Translations under genes and position numbers: made by a program
Notes under the pieces: generated by a model
Told to the model about the DNA's origin: nothing
Database searches by the model: none
What the model saw: only the letters and a program-made list of their open reading frames with translations
Shown: piece by piece, positions 33,935 to 46,200 of the stretch
How positions within the stretch are numbered: the stretch's first letter is position 1
Layout of the letters: every line of letters starts with the position of its first letter
DNA from: Puffinus mauretanicus
Lineage: Eukaryota; Chordata; Aves; Procellariiformes; Procellariidae
Assembly (NCBI GenBank): GCA_023333565.1
Contig: JAJKFH010001359.1
Span: 806,001-870,000, forward strand
Direction: 5' to 3'
DNA length: 64,000 nucleotides

Positions 33935-35035
33935 ATAACATGTTCTTAGGGGCTCTCTAAAAACCAGTTATTTTCTTTATCTGCTTCTGTTAAAAAGGCT
34001 GAAGAGAGCCAGTAATCTAACCATTTATCTTTCTGTTGTCTGTAGAGTTAGAACACTATAGATGGCATAATTCAGTGTCAAAAAAATCTATAAGTATTTG
34101 ACCTTACATTATACCATATTAAAAAAAAAATGAAACATACCTAATTGAATAGTATTTCATTCTCTTGCCTTTCCAAATGATGCTCTTTAAAAAGCTGGCT
34201 CATGCATACAGATTCTTAAAGGTGCATTTCTAGTCTTCAGGGTATTTTAGAACAACACTGTATGTCCTGCTGGACCAAAATTCTTCTCTGGTGGAGCTTC
34301 AGAGACGAAGCTTTCTCATTTGCCAGGAATGGTAAAATCATATCCAACATGAAAGTTTAATTTATTTTTCATTTATCTTTCATTTTAAAGTTGACCAAAG
34401 TGTCAGACCAACATTCAGAGAAAGAAATCTTGATATAGGCGTAGTACAAAAATTCTTACTCACAAACCTTCTCTTTGAAGACATGATTTAGAGTTTAGAT
34501 ACGAAGGCTTATCTGCAGGTCGAGTCCAAAGAGCACACAATTTCAATTGAAAATGTGGGTTCAAAAATGCTGCTCAGCCTCACTATAAGTAGTTGCATGC
34601 TATGTATTTTACAGCAGTCTGTGAGATGATCAAACCACTTTCAGCTGCTGTTTTTCCTGTGAAAGGGAGTGAAGAGAAGCATCCCCTTTTCATAGTGGTG
34701 GGTGATACAGGGGACAATATGCAAATACACCTCATCTAAGACTTGTTTAAAGAGGTTTTGGGTTGTCTTCATACCATGTGTACACTAATACTTGTTGTGA
34801 AGGGGTGTGGGGCAAGGGCAAAACATGTGACAATTCTTGGGAGTAAAACAAGACGCAATATGAATGCAAATGAAGGAAATTATAAAACTTGATCTAATTT
34901 GCCTGATGGCCTTTCATTTTTTTAATATGCTATGAGACTATAGAATATGCCCGGCTATTGATCTGTTCATTAGCTGGCCTTAAGCAAGTTGTACATACAT
35001 TATTTATTAATTTCCACTTTCTTTTATGTTTCTAG

Positions 35036-35086
35036 GAATATGGATCTTTGGAAGAAAAACTTGCTCTCCATCTTCATAGCAAAGTC
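35036..35086 (+). other. Candidate 51-nt micro-exon
   Basis: A long pyrimidine-rich acceptor (TTTCCACTTTCTTTTATGTTTCTAG) and a consensus donor GTAAGTAAT bracket 51 nt. Frame 1 is 17 open codons (EYGSLEEKLALHLHSKV). A second frame is also open and includes an ATG (MDLWKKNLLSIF...). The length is a multiple of three, as for cassette micro-exons. The splice signals are the best in the window, but no family is recognised and no neighbouring exon can be tied to it. Confidence 0.28.
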
Positions 35087-35596
35087 GTAAGTAATCAATA
35101 GTATTTTGGGGAATAGAACTATTTTGGGGCAACTTAATTAAAGCAAATTGCTCTTCAAAGAGTTTTGCTTTAAAATACATCTTCTTACTTACAAAAGCCT
35201 TTTATTCTTTAGGCTAGTCCATTTCCAAAACGAGTAAGATAAAATAAACCAAAGTCAATCCTAAACTGCAGGAAGACTATTCGCATGGAGAGGTATTTCC
35301 CAGTGCAGGAAATCTCTGTGATCCATAATTTTGGTAATGTTCTTACACAAACTATTTTTCACCTGCTCTTGGTCAGTGTTGCAATTCCTTGGAGCTTTTT
35401 CAACTGTGGATGTTGCACAGAACTTCTAAAATTAAGACATCCTGACAGTAAATTGTTGGAAGTTTGTGTTCAAAGAGTAGCATGTAGGGTGACATTCCCT
35501 GTGTTACATCTCATTTAATGAATGCCTGCAAATGTAGTCAGAAAGACCTTTTAAATTAAATTTCATAATTGGGCTTAGAACCTGAAATCAACTTAC

Positions 35597-35639
35597 CTCC
35601 ACAGAAATCAACAATTCTGTAACCACAGTAGTACAGAGC
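35597..35639 (-). other. Candidate 43-nt exon on the minus strand
   Basis: On the minus strand, an acceptor with pyrimidine tract (CGTTTTCACCCACTCCCAG) precedes 43 nt that are open as ALYYCGYRIVDFCG, and a donor reading GGAG/GTAAGTTG follows. It sits only about 500 bp from a plus-strand candidate exon, so at least one of the two is likely to be chance. Confidence 0.15.
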
Positions 35640-38600
35640 CTGGGAGTGGGTGAAAACGTGTAGGCGGAAACAGAACATAATTTTATTCTGCTTTCTTGGT
35701 GCTGGTAATGTCATAAACATCCTGCCATTCTGATATTATTGTGTTAATGTTAAAATATTTGGTTGATGCAAATAGGAGTCAAGATGTAATATTCTTTATA
35801 TGGCATTGCCCAGAGCAAAGTAAGAACACCATGACAACAAGTAGCCTGCAAGCTGTCATGTTATTTGTGTTCAGCTTGCAGAACAGCTTATAAAAAGCTA
35901 TCATCAGCTGACAGGCATCCTGAACGTCAATAGTAATTGAGAGAGAAAGAATAGAAGTATAGCAAATGGTGAACATGAAAAAAAAAAAAGTACAATAATG
36001 CACTCTAGGAACAATACTTGTCCATACACTTTGAGTTTTCTTAAATGACAGTCATTTATTAAAAAATACAACTTCTCAAATAAAACCCTTGAATGCAACC
36101 ACTTTAGTCTTCAGACATCACCATCCCCCCTATAGAGAACTTTACTAATCAAAGGTGATAGCACACAAGAAACCCTTCTAACATTCTACTGAACAAAACT
36201 ATCAAGCAATTATAAAATTGACAAAGATGGCTACAGAAATATGAAGAAATTTCTTTTAAAAGTACATATATTACATAGAAAAATATATCCAAAGAACAAC
36301 AAACTATGTGAACAGTAACACAGCATTTAAGAATATTGCCCATGGTGCTGTCAGTATCTTTATAGCTATACCTCTTAAGATTAAGCATCACAGCAGTTAT
36401 TTATCTATATTTTCTATTTTAAAATCATCTTTCATTGTTTAGGATTTTGGACTAGCTTATTATTGTTTTGCTACATACAGAAGTACTAAATGACTATGAA
36501 GCAATGTACCTTTTGGTACTAGTGAACTTGATCACACAGGTCACTGCCCTGGGGAAATTCAGTTCTAGGAAACAAACAATAAGCAAAAGACCACATATTA
36601 CACAGCTGGCTTAGTTTCAGTGGGATTGTTTGTGAGAGTAAAGTGAATGGGATTTGATCTTTTAACTATTATTGTTTCATTTGAATTTTAAAGTATGTGA
36701 AATTGTAGCCCAGGTGTTTTAAAATCTGAATTTTTACACACAACACTCCACCAACTCACTATAATTTTATGTTGTCCCCCAATGAATAGACTTTTCTAGA
36801 TATAGCAAAAATAAAAAAGGTGATACAAAGCTAAAAAGACCTATTGATTGGCATTTCTAGCTGTCCCAGGTTTTTCTGTATCCCTTGACACCTAACATAG
36901 GCATATGTCAGGAAATACATAGATACATTACTACTACTGGAGATGCAAAGCAGTATTTTAGCACTTATTCACCCGTGGAAAAATAAAATTTTTCAGAAAG
37001 AATGCAGGGCACCATTAACACACGTTGCTGGAGATTTTTTTTCATGTCACAGATGCAGCATAACTGGTTTCCTTGAATGACACATGGGATCTAATAATCT
37101 ACTTTTACAGTACACTGCACCACTTTTTTAATACCAGGGAGCTGAAACGTAAGCTCATATTTGGCTTCATTAATGATGTACCCTACTAAAAGTATGAACA
37201 ATTCTGCTGACAGGCCATCTGTTTGCTGTCAGGTAGGAATCAATAGCGTGGCCCTCAACTGCATCAGCTGCATAGGAACTTCTTGAAGAATTCAGTGAGC
37301 AATCCCTAGAAAGTAAACTGCTTAATTGTGCTTGTCTTAGCTGTCACTGCAAGAAATTAACATCTCCGTTTTTCTCTAGGTGTTAAGAGAACAAAAAAAA
37401 AACCCAACCAAAAAAAACCAACAAAAAAACATTGATACATTATTCATGCCAAGGAAAGAAAGAGGCGTTGATGGAGAAAGTAAATAAACAAACCAAATAA
37501 ACAAAAGCAGGGTAAGTTTCCTGCTTTTGGACCTAATAAATATACTTCTGAAGTTCACTGCTGTTTCTCAGTAGTTTTCCAAAATACAAATTGTAGATCA
37601 CCTTGGGAAACACTGCTTTGAATGCACAGGGCCATTGATGTAATTATGATTCACTGAGGAAAAGCAAATTTTATTACTTCAGTACATAGTTTTTGTCATG
37701 TGTGGGTTTAGATGAGGGTTAACAGAAGTTAATGACCCAATTTGCTTTGATATCAAGCAATTTAAAAAAATGAAGGTTGAGTATGTTCAAACATTGCATC
37801 TTATGAACCCACATCACATCATTTTGGATAAGTGCTCTAAACTTACCCATGTAAGTTACCATGTAAGAGAATGGTCCTCCTGAGTTTTGTGCCTTTAGAA
37901 AGAAGACAAGGCCTCTCCTTCCAGGAGGATGTTTCAGCTGTGGAACCCTGCAGGTGATGATTTCCTGAGACTCTGATTAACTTCTCACACTAGAGAAGAG
38001 TAGCAGCATTTCCTTGTTATCTAGGTAAACCAGTCTACTGCCTTTAAATGGCTTTGAGGGGACCACGTCTTCATTGTACAGGTACTCACTGCACCTAACA
38101 CATGGGAACTAGATTCCACTCCAAGACCCAGATAGCTCAAGCCAGATGTGAGAGCATCCATGTCCCTGTCTGGATTCAGCACTCATGAGCTGTGCAGTGC
38201 CTATAACAGAACAGGGGCCAGAAATGGGGATTTCATCATCCTGGGTGAGAACGCTAAGCACTGAGTCATTACACTGCAGTGCTGATCTTCTTGTCCATGC
38301 CACAGCCATGAGCTAAAACTGCCACTGCCTGTCCGGCTAACTCACAACACAACAGAGGAGAAGTAATTTAGGCCAGCAGCACTGGGATCTCTAACATGTG
38401 CAAAGGATGGTCTTTCTTTCTCCCACCTCCCAAAAATCTCACCTGAAATAAAATCAGTTTCATAGAATTAAATTTATCTGCTACAGAACTATAAACAGCT
38501 GAGTCAAACCTGCTGGCATTTGTAATATGAATGTTGATCCAATTATTGAAATTGTGAGTTGCTAGCACCTTGCTGTAATAATAAAATAATGATTTATGCA

Positions 38601-41600
38601 GGGCTTTTTGAAAGCACCTTTCATTCCAGGCCATCCTCAAGTGTGCTATGAACCCGTGCACAAGGTATTTATAGGAAGTGCTTCACCCACCCATGACAGG
38701 CAGCCACCTACGGGATGAATCACGGAGCCTCCTCACAGCTCCCATCATTGGGACCCAGCAGATCAGAACATGGAGCAAACAAGGGTAGTACAGTGCTGAT
38801 CCTCAGCTCCCTCATGCTTCTTTTTCTGCACACTTACTCAGGCTCTACACCAAAGGAAAGCAGTTTGTAATTTTTTTTTTTCATTATGTAACTCCCACAC
38901 TAATATTTATTCATGTATTATTAACACTCGTGTTCTTGCAAAAAAAACCCCACAGAATGTCTCCTGATCACATTTGGCCAAGTTATAAAGCTTCATCCAC
39001 ACAGCTGTAAGATTACGTATATGTCCTCATCATCAATATATCTCATAGCTATTAATGATTTTTTATATTAATTCGAGAAGAAATGTTTTCTATCAAAAAA
39101 AAAAGAAAAGCCACCCCTCTGTCACTAGTACCATCTCCAGAACTGTTCCTTTGACTTCTCCCATCTCACTCCACTTAGCCTGTGAAATGTTAGCACTGTC
39201 GCACTGTGGGATTTTTCAGCTCAGAGAAGGTACTTTTCCATTGCAATTACATTTGTGTCTCAAAGAAATAATGTAAACATCCAAGCCATCATCAGCTTTA
39301 AGAGTGAAGAAAGGCCCTGCTTGCGCTGTGTTGACACTAGCTGGGTACTGGAGTGATATTATTGAGTCTGCTGAGCCCCAGCACAACCCCAATACCTCCT
39401 GAGTGTCTTCACTCAGCAGGGGCCAGAGACACATAACTTGCTATCGTGCAATAACCATGAAGGAGTCCTACTGAAAGCCGGAGGCATCACTGTCAAGAGA
39501 TTTATATTTTTTTAAACCTGGAACAAGATTATATTCCATGTGGGAGCTGCAAAAAACCTTGTGGAAGCAGCATAGCCTTAACTTTCAAAATCAAATGCTT
39601 TTCTAAAGAGATCTTTCAAACCTTGCAGAATAAGATTTTTACAAGCTACCGCATTTTTTTTCAGCTTTTTAGCACAGAGAAAGAGTCTCTTATATTTTTA
39701 ATAGAAAAGGAAACCAAGAACAGGTTGGAAGTATATGCTGAACTCTGGGAACAGCTGCAATTCAACCCTTCTTTTGGCATATGCTAACTCAAAAAAAGCT
39801 CATAGTTTTCAAAGTGTTTTCTCAGAGGAAACAGTGTTGCTCTTTGATTCAAAAGACAGTGTTATTCAAAACTTACTTGTTTGGGGATCTTTCCCTCGTT
39901 CTGAAATTCAACGTAATTTTCTGTCACTGAAGATGCTACATTTGGAAAAAGAAAGAGAGATCCAGATCAGCTGTTGAATACTTTCTAGTCCTTTCATCTA
40001 GCACTGTCTCTTCTTGCAAACTACTCTTATGTCATTATTCGCATTCAATTAGTAGTTGGAGTGAGTCAAGGAAGCACACTGAGTGCAGTGTCTGCTGGAT
40101 TAGCAATATGTTTAGACCTCATTTAGAGTTTTAGACTCAGGTTTTATTTGGACACCTCTCCCAGTTCACAGTACTGAATTTTTTATGTCAAAACTCTGTC
40201 ACATTGCTGAACCTCCAGTAAGAGATTTCATGAATGTACACATAGAGAATCTGATAGATCTTTTGGTCACAAGATGTAGGATGTAGATGTTTCCTGCCCA
40301 TCACCTAAAATTTAGGGACACAAAATTTGCATGCATCCATCCATGCCTCCATAACACACTTTAGTCATGAATCTACTTCAACTGGTGATTTTCCTATATG
40401 GATTGTTATATTGAGGAAATGGCACAAATTGTTTCAAACTGAGACTCATGAACTTGGGGACATGTGTACTGATAGACTATTTCCCTGTGTAATGAGTCTT
40501 ATGCCAAACCTTGCTCACAGCAACATCGATGAGATAGCTGAGGCACTCGAAAAAAATGACAGCTGATGTTGTGTAGGATGCCTCAGTTGGAAATTGCAGA
40601 TTTAACATGATAAGGTCTAAAATCACAGGCCATGGCTTTATGTCTCGCTCTTCTCCTGGCTTTTTTTGTTCTAATTTAATTTCTTCCATGGCTTGCAGTA
40701 AAATATTGTAGTTTATTTTAGGTATAATCATTCCTAAGTTGTCAATCACTGCTGTGATCACATAAGACAGCATACATTTTTGTAACAATAGCCATAATGA
40801 TTTGGAATAAGGTAGAGGTTTTTCACATTTTCATGATTACTTAAACAATTTTATGATGCTGTACAGTAATTTCATACCTTTTTATTTCTATTCTGTTTTG
40901 GCAAAATTAAAGTATATGCATTTTCAAAGTGCTATTAATATACAATGGAACAGGAGATTAATTTTGAGTTTAATATTCTATTGATAGCCATATTAGGGTT
41001 TAGTCAAGGTTTGTGACTTAATGCTTGTTCACCGCCTATATTTTAATAGCTCCTTCGGCGTCCTGCTAGAGAAATAGAGAAACCAATGTGTATTCCATAT
41101 TATAGATCTTTAATAGACTATAAATTGTTCATAGAGTTATATAATGTTAGAATAAGTCAAGATGATTTCCTTAGAAAAATATACTTCACACTAAAACATA
41201 GCTTTAAATTTTACGGACCTCAACTATACATTTGTTATTATTGTCATAACAATTATTATTTAATTACAGAGTTCTAAACCAAGGAAAACTAGTAGAGAGG
41301 ACGCCTTTTGACAATAAACAGTGACTATTCAGGTTTGACAGCACAAGAATTTTTTCTGAGACAGTTAAGCTGCTGGCTCAACTACAGCTTTCCTTTTGAG
41401 CCTTTGGACAGATAAATACATGGTCTTGGACCCACTAATGACCTTAGAGAGGCTAAAACTAAAACATTGACCTTCAAAATTGCCACTCGTCATCTTACTC
41501 TGGAGCAATATAATTTCTCCAGACACGAGAGACTCCCAAAGGTGCATCTAACCCACTCAGTTGCAAAGTCATTCTCTCTCTCAGGCCCTATGATCAAATA

Positions 41601-43248
41601 ATTATTTTGGTATAGAGAGTGGAACAGTTTTGGAAGTGAGTAAGGAGAAGCTCATTGAAAATACCTTGTGCCCTGATGTACTGGCACACTCAGTCAGGAC
41701 TACTCTCCTGAATTTTCTATTAGAAGATAAGAAGCTAACTGAGTTTCCTGACCTGACAAGAAAAACGTTACTGTGATTCCTGACTGGATGGATGATTCAT
41801 CCTCCAGTCCAAATTACAGGCCCATCAACATATTTCTTCTCAACTAGTTTGGTTTTACTTCCTGTTGCTCTCAGTCCCTGACTTTCCAAGGTTAAGTTAT
41901 GCAAAGATAAGCTTACATTTTGGCAATGTCTTCCGTCTCTCTATGTCCCCATTTTCAAAATGAGAAGACTATTTCTTCGTTTTATAGGGCATATTGAATG
42001 CCAAATAAACATGGTACTGGGAGGAGATGCTCAGATGTAGGCTCAGGGTACTCAGAACGTCCAGGCTTCTCCTCAGGAAGCAATGCTCCATGAAAGCTCT
42101 GGCAAACCTGGCTATGACTGAGTCTTCCACACCTCAACTCACTATTCCTAATTCATGGGAATGTCTTTGATTGTTCTGACCCCCAGAAGCTCTGGAAGAC
42201 TGGTACTTACATAGTATTGATTCATTTCCATTTTAGAAAGATCAGATCAAATTCTGTACTGTTTCTCAAGAATTATTAGTATCAAAATCATAATTTTTAA
42301 ATTTTTTTTTTCCATAGGAAATTTAGAAAACTCTACTTTCATCTCCATACTGAAATAAAAACTTGTTCAAAATATCCTAAATTCCCATGAAACAAAATTG
42401 AATTTCAGCCAGCTTTGATCTAAATAGTAAAGCCTTTTCCAGCATCAGAGTCTAATTTCATCTTTTAAGGAGCTATTAAAATACTCAAGCCTTGTTGTAA
42501 TAAATCTCAGCCTGTAGAGGGAATTTTAGTGGCAAAATTTTAATCTCATGAAAATACTGTCAAGGTCATAATAATACTACTATAAATAGAAACATGCACA
42601 ATTTACCTCAGTTTTTACTTAACCTCAAGGTCCTTATGGGTTCTTGTGCCAAACAGCCTCATAGCAACTAACACCTGATTTTGTGAAATTGCTTTAAAAT
42701 CAAGACACAATAAAGTAACCTCAAACAGCCATGAACTCATGTAAAGTCCACTATATCTCCACATTCTGCAGTTATCTTCTTCCTAATTACAGTGCCTCGT
42801 TTCATTTTTATTCTTAATAAAGAATACTGAAGGTGAATTAATAAAAATACATATTTCTGTTTACAGCCTTGATCATTGAGGTTGACTTGGCCATTTGAAA
42901 TAATTCCCTTTTCCTCCCTACTTAGCTATTTGATCCCATTAGAGTTACTCTGATTATCTATTAATTTAGGATAAAATCCAGAATAGTACTTAGGCACCTA
43001 GATTGTGATGTATGCGGGGAGCATGAGTTAAATGAGTCAAAAAATTCTGCTTAGACTGAAAAGGTGAAAACTTCCCTAGATTCTCAGTGTTATGCTGCTG
43101 TGCATGTCCAGAAGTGCTGTCTCAGTATTCATCTTCCACACAAAGCTCCTCAATATTTCTAGGTTGGGGCATGGATAAGAAAAAAAAAAATCATTGTGTT
43201 TTCTGTTTTCAAAATAACTGCCTTAAACCCAGCAGGGAATTATTTTCC

Positions 43249-43293
43249 TTTTTTTTTTTTTTTGGGGGGGTGGGGTGGGGTGGTAGGGGGAGG
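43249..43293 (+). repeat. T15 tract followed by a G-quadruplex-forming run
   Basis: Fifteen T bases (43249-43263) are followed directly by G7, then GGGG, GGGG, GG and GGGGG runs separated by single T or TA (43264-43293). Four runs of at least four G with 1-4-nt loops meet the usual G-quadruplex definition. The flanks are AT-rich and no gene is assigned nearby. Confidence 0.9.
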
Positions 43294-46200
43294 TGAGATT
43301 CGGGACACCATTTTTGCTATCAAAGATACCTGTTTGGAGAATGTAGACCATGGGCTGAAATCGCCCACAGATTGTGAAGCACTTTAACTGTGCAACACCT
43401 TTCAGAGACCCCTTAGAGAAATAATTATCAACATGTACATGTTCCAGAAGAAAATGACATAATCTTAGTGGACTTTTGTGTTCCTGTCTCTCATATATCC
43501 TTATGTTGCTCTATTCCTCTCTCCTAATGCTAGGAACTGAGTCAAAAATCAAACCCAAATTATATCAGGCTGATGTAATGATGGAAAGTGCTTGGCAAGT
43601 ATCTCAGCCAAAGGAAGTCCAACACCTTCCTCTTGGTATGTATAAAGTGCTCCATGCAAAAATGTCACTTTCATTTGCAGTATTTCCTTTGTGCAGGATA
43701 TATATGTAGTTGTTCAATACAGAATGAAAGAATCAGTGTGAAAAGAGAGACATGGATGAGCAATTGCAACCCAATAAGGAAATGTCACAAGTATTTTTTA
43801 ACACAGTGTGCATGGGGACAGGGTTCCATCTATTTGCTTCTCATGGAGAAGGACATTATCTTTAGTAGATTTTTTACTTTAAAAAGTATAGAGGTGGGCA
43901 TAGACCCTCCATGGGGCAGATATGGTAGGAATCATTGTGATATTGGAACCTATAAACTTAAAAGGTCTTTGCATAAACTTGTCTGGTAGTTCTAAGCTAT
44001 TGCTAATATTTAAAATAATGCCTTGAAGAATGAGCAGAAAAGGATTTTTGTCGTGTGTGCACAACTGTATATTTGTATTGTATGCACATTGTTTCTAGTA
44101 CTAGGATGTATTGCAGACTTCATGCAGTCTTTGATATTCTGTATGTCATAATTGCCCTGTCGACTTCTGTGCCAATTGACACTTTTCCCTAGTGGAATAA
44201 TGCATATATTCAAGTATATTTAACTTCTGAAATGTATTGCATTAATTTCTTTATTTATTTGCAGTGGATCTGAATTTGTATATAAATAATTATTCTTTTA
44301 ATTATGGCAGATTTGTAGGCACCACATATTACATAGCCCTCAAAAGGCAAGGGAGAGAGTCTGGATTTACATTGTATGTAGAGCCTTCTGGGCCCAAGTA
44401 CTAAATTCCAGCATAATGAGGACCTTGTGCTAGTTGTATACTAGACAGGGATTCAGCTTATACTGCCAAAGACCTGGCAGCAATGAAAGACTGAGCAGCA
44501 ACTGCCAAAAATTACTTGATATTGTGTAAGCCCTTGTGCTATACAGTCTGATAGTTGAAAGGGTTCATGTGCAAGAGCAGAATCTGCAAATGAAATGTAT
44601 ACAGTAAAGCGACATTTGTAATAACCATCTGCTATGTATCCCCTCCTTTCCCTTTATGGATGCACACATATTCACACAAATTGCATAGCTATAAAAGACT
44701 ATGAGTCCATATTAGTGCTTTGGGATTAATGATATGGTGAAAAACATTTTATATTCACTATATGATAAAGCTGGAGATTTCCAGTGGACTTCCTTAATTT
44801 TTTTTTTTTTTTTTAAATACAAAATGGTTCTTAAAGTGTTGAGAGTGAAAGTAGGTGTGGGGAAGTTGGGGGGAAGGAGTGGTTTAAATTTTAGAACAGA
44901 TTTCAGTTTCATTTCCAAAATAACAGTAATGAACTTTGCAAAATTACACCAAAGATAATCCAAATATTTTTGAACTGGAGAAAATGTTCCATTTATTTTT
45001 AAACCTTTTCCTATGTAACTCCTGCTATCTTTGAATAGAAGTGGTTCTGATTAGCTGCTGTTAGAGAAGTACTTGACAAAATGAATGCTTATGTACCCTG
45101 CTCATTTATCCAACCTTTCTCCAGAAACCAAGGCATAGGTCATTTTAACATAGTTCTTATGATACTATGGTTTTAACCTCTTTTCAGTGTATGCTATGAG
45201 TTCCTGGAATTTTGTGAACATGAAAGCACAAACTTGATTAATTCTGTATTTACTCTTCAAGATGGTTAGCCTTATTACAAGACAGTGTAAGAAACCAAGA
45301 TGGTGTTTTAAAATAAAATTTGAATAATTCTTGTGCCCTGACAATTCTTTTCCCCTTGGAGCATCTCAAAGAGGATAAGATGGAGGGTGACAGTACTGAA
45401 GGAGATTAAACAGATGAAGACTATTTGTAGACCAATTGCAGACATACTAATCTCGTTAATTTACATTAAAACCTAACACTTATCCAGACCTCTGCCATTT
45501 CAAAAAGCAACAAAAGAGACGCATTTCTAATTTCTCAAGTGCACTTCAGATTAAATTATGTTCTGCTACATCCACTGAGGAATCCTATTAAGGTATATTT
45601 GCAATTGCAATCCTTGGGTCAAATTTGGCTCTGTTTTTTCTGGTGATATTAGATCGTTGTTTTAGTTTATTTGCTTGTACTTCTTCCCATCCTCTGTCAA
45701 TTTCTTGCTTTCTCTCAAGTGTTATCAGTACCATAATCATCATCATTATACAAATTATGCAGAAGGTCCCTGTGCTTGTATAGTCTTATTCTTACTGTAT
45801 TCTGCTGCATTAGAATGAAATAACGTGGTCAAAACAACTTTGACTCATTGTTTTCTGACAAGTACCCACAATCTAAACTAGTCCTTGTAAGCCATGCTGA
45901 TAACAAGAGTTTGTATGTAATTTGCATAGAATATATCTTACCTAAATTTGGCCATCCAGAATTAAATATCTTGTTGCAGTTAATTACCTGGACTCCCTTT
46001 AAAGTCAACAGACAGTCTAGCACCTCCAGAATGTGAATCTTCTCAGTGATTTTAGATATCTGTCTTAGACTGAGATATACCAGCCACACCATTTCAAAGT
46101 TAGGCATCTAGTCAAAGACAGCAAAGATGAAATCTCACCCTTAGGATTACAGGCTGGTGAGGGTGGTGCAAAGACAAGTCTCTGTGCCTGATATCCCTCC

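Larger units (their letters stand above)
33935..43248. other. AT-rich non-coding DNA with A-rich tracts and two candidate micro-exons
   Basis: No gene is recognised. An A-rich (CAAAA)n-like stretch lies at about 37389-37430. Minus-strand frames such as 40788-40477 (103 codons) show no domain. Candidate exons at 35036 (plus) and 35597 (minus) are listed separately. Confidence 0.6.

Noticed and set aside
37389..37510. Acceptor-like TTTTTCTCTAG followed by A-rich sequence and GGTAAGTTT
   Set aside because: The interval is mostly an A-rich simple repeat without a sensible reading frame, so the splice pair is likely chance.
40477..40788. 103-codon minus-strand frame with a charged EEIKLEQKKPGEERDIK segment
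   Set aside because: It looked protein-like at first, but no family, start context or splice sites support it, and the rest is hydrophobic AT-rich translation.
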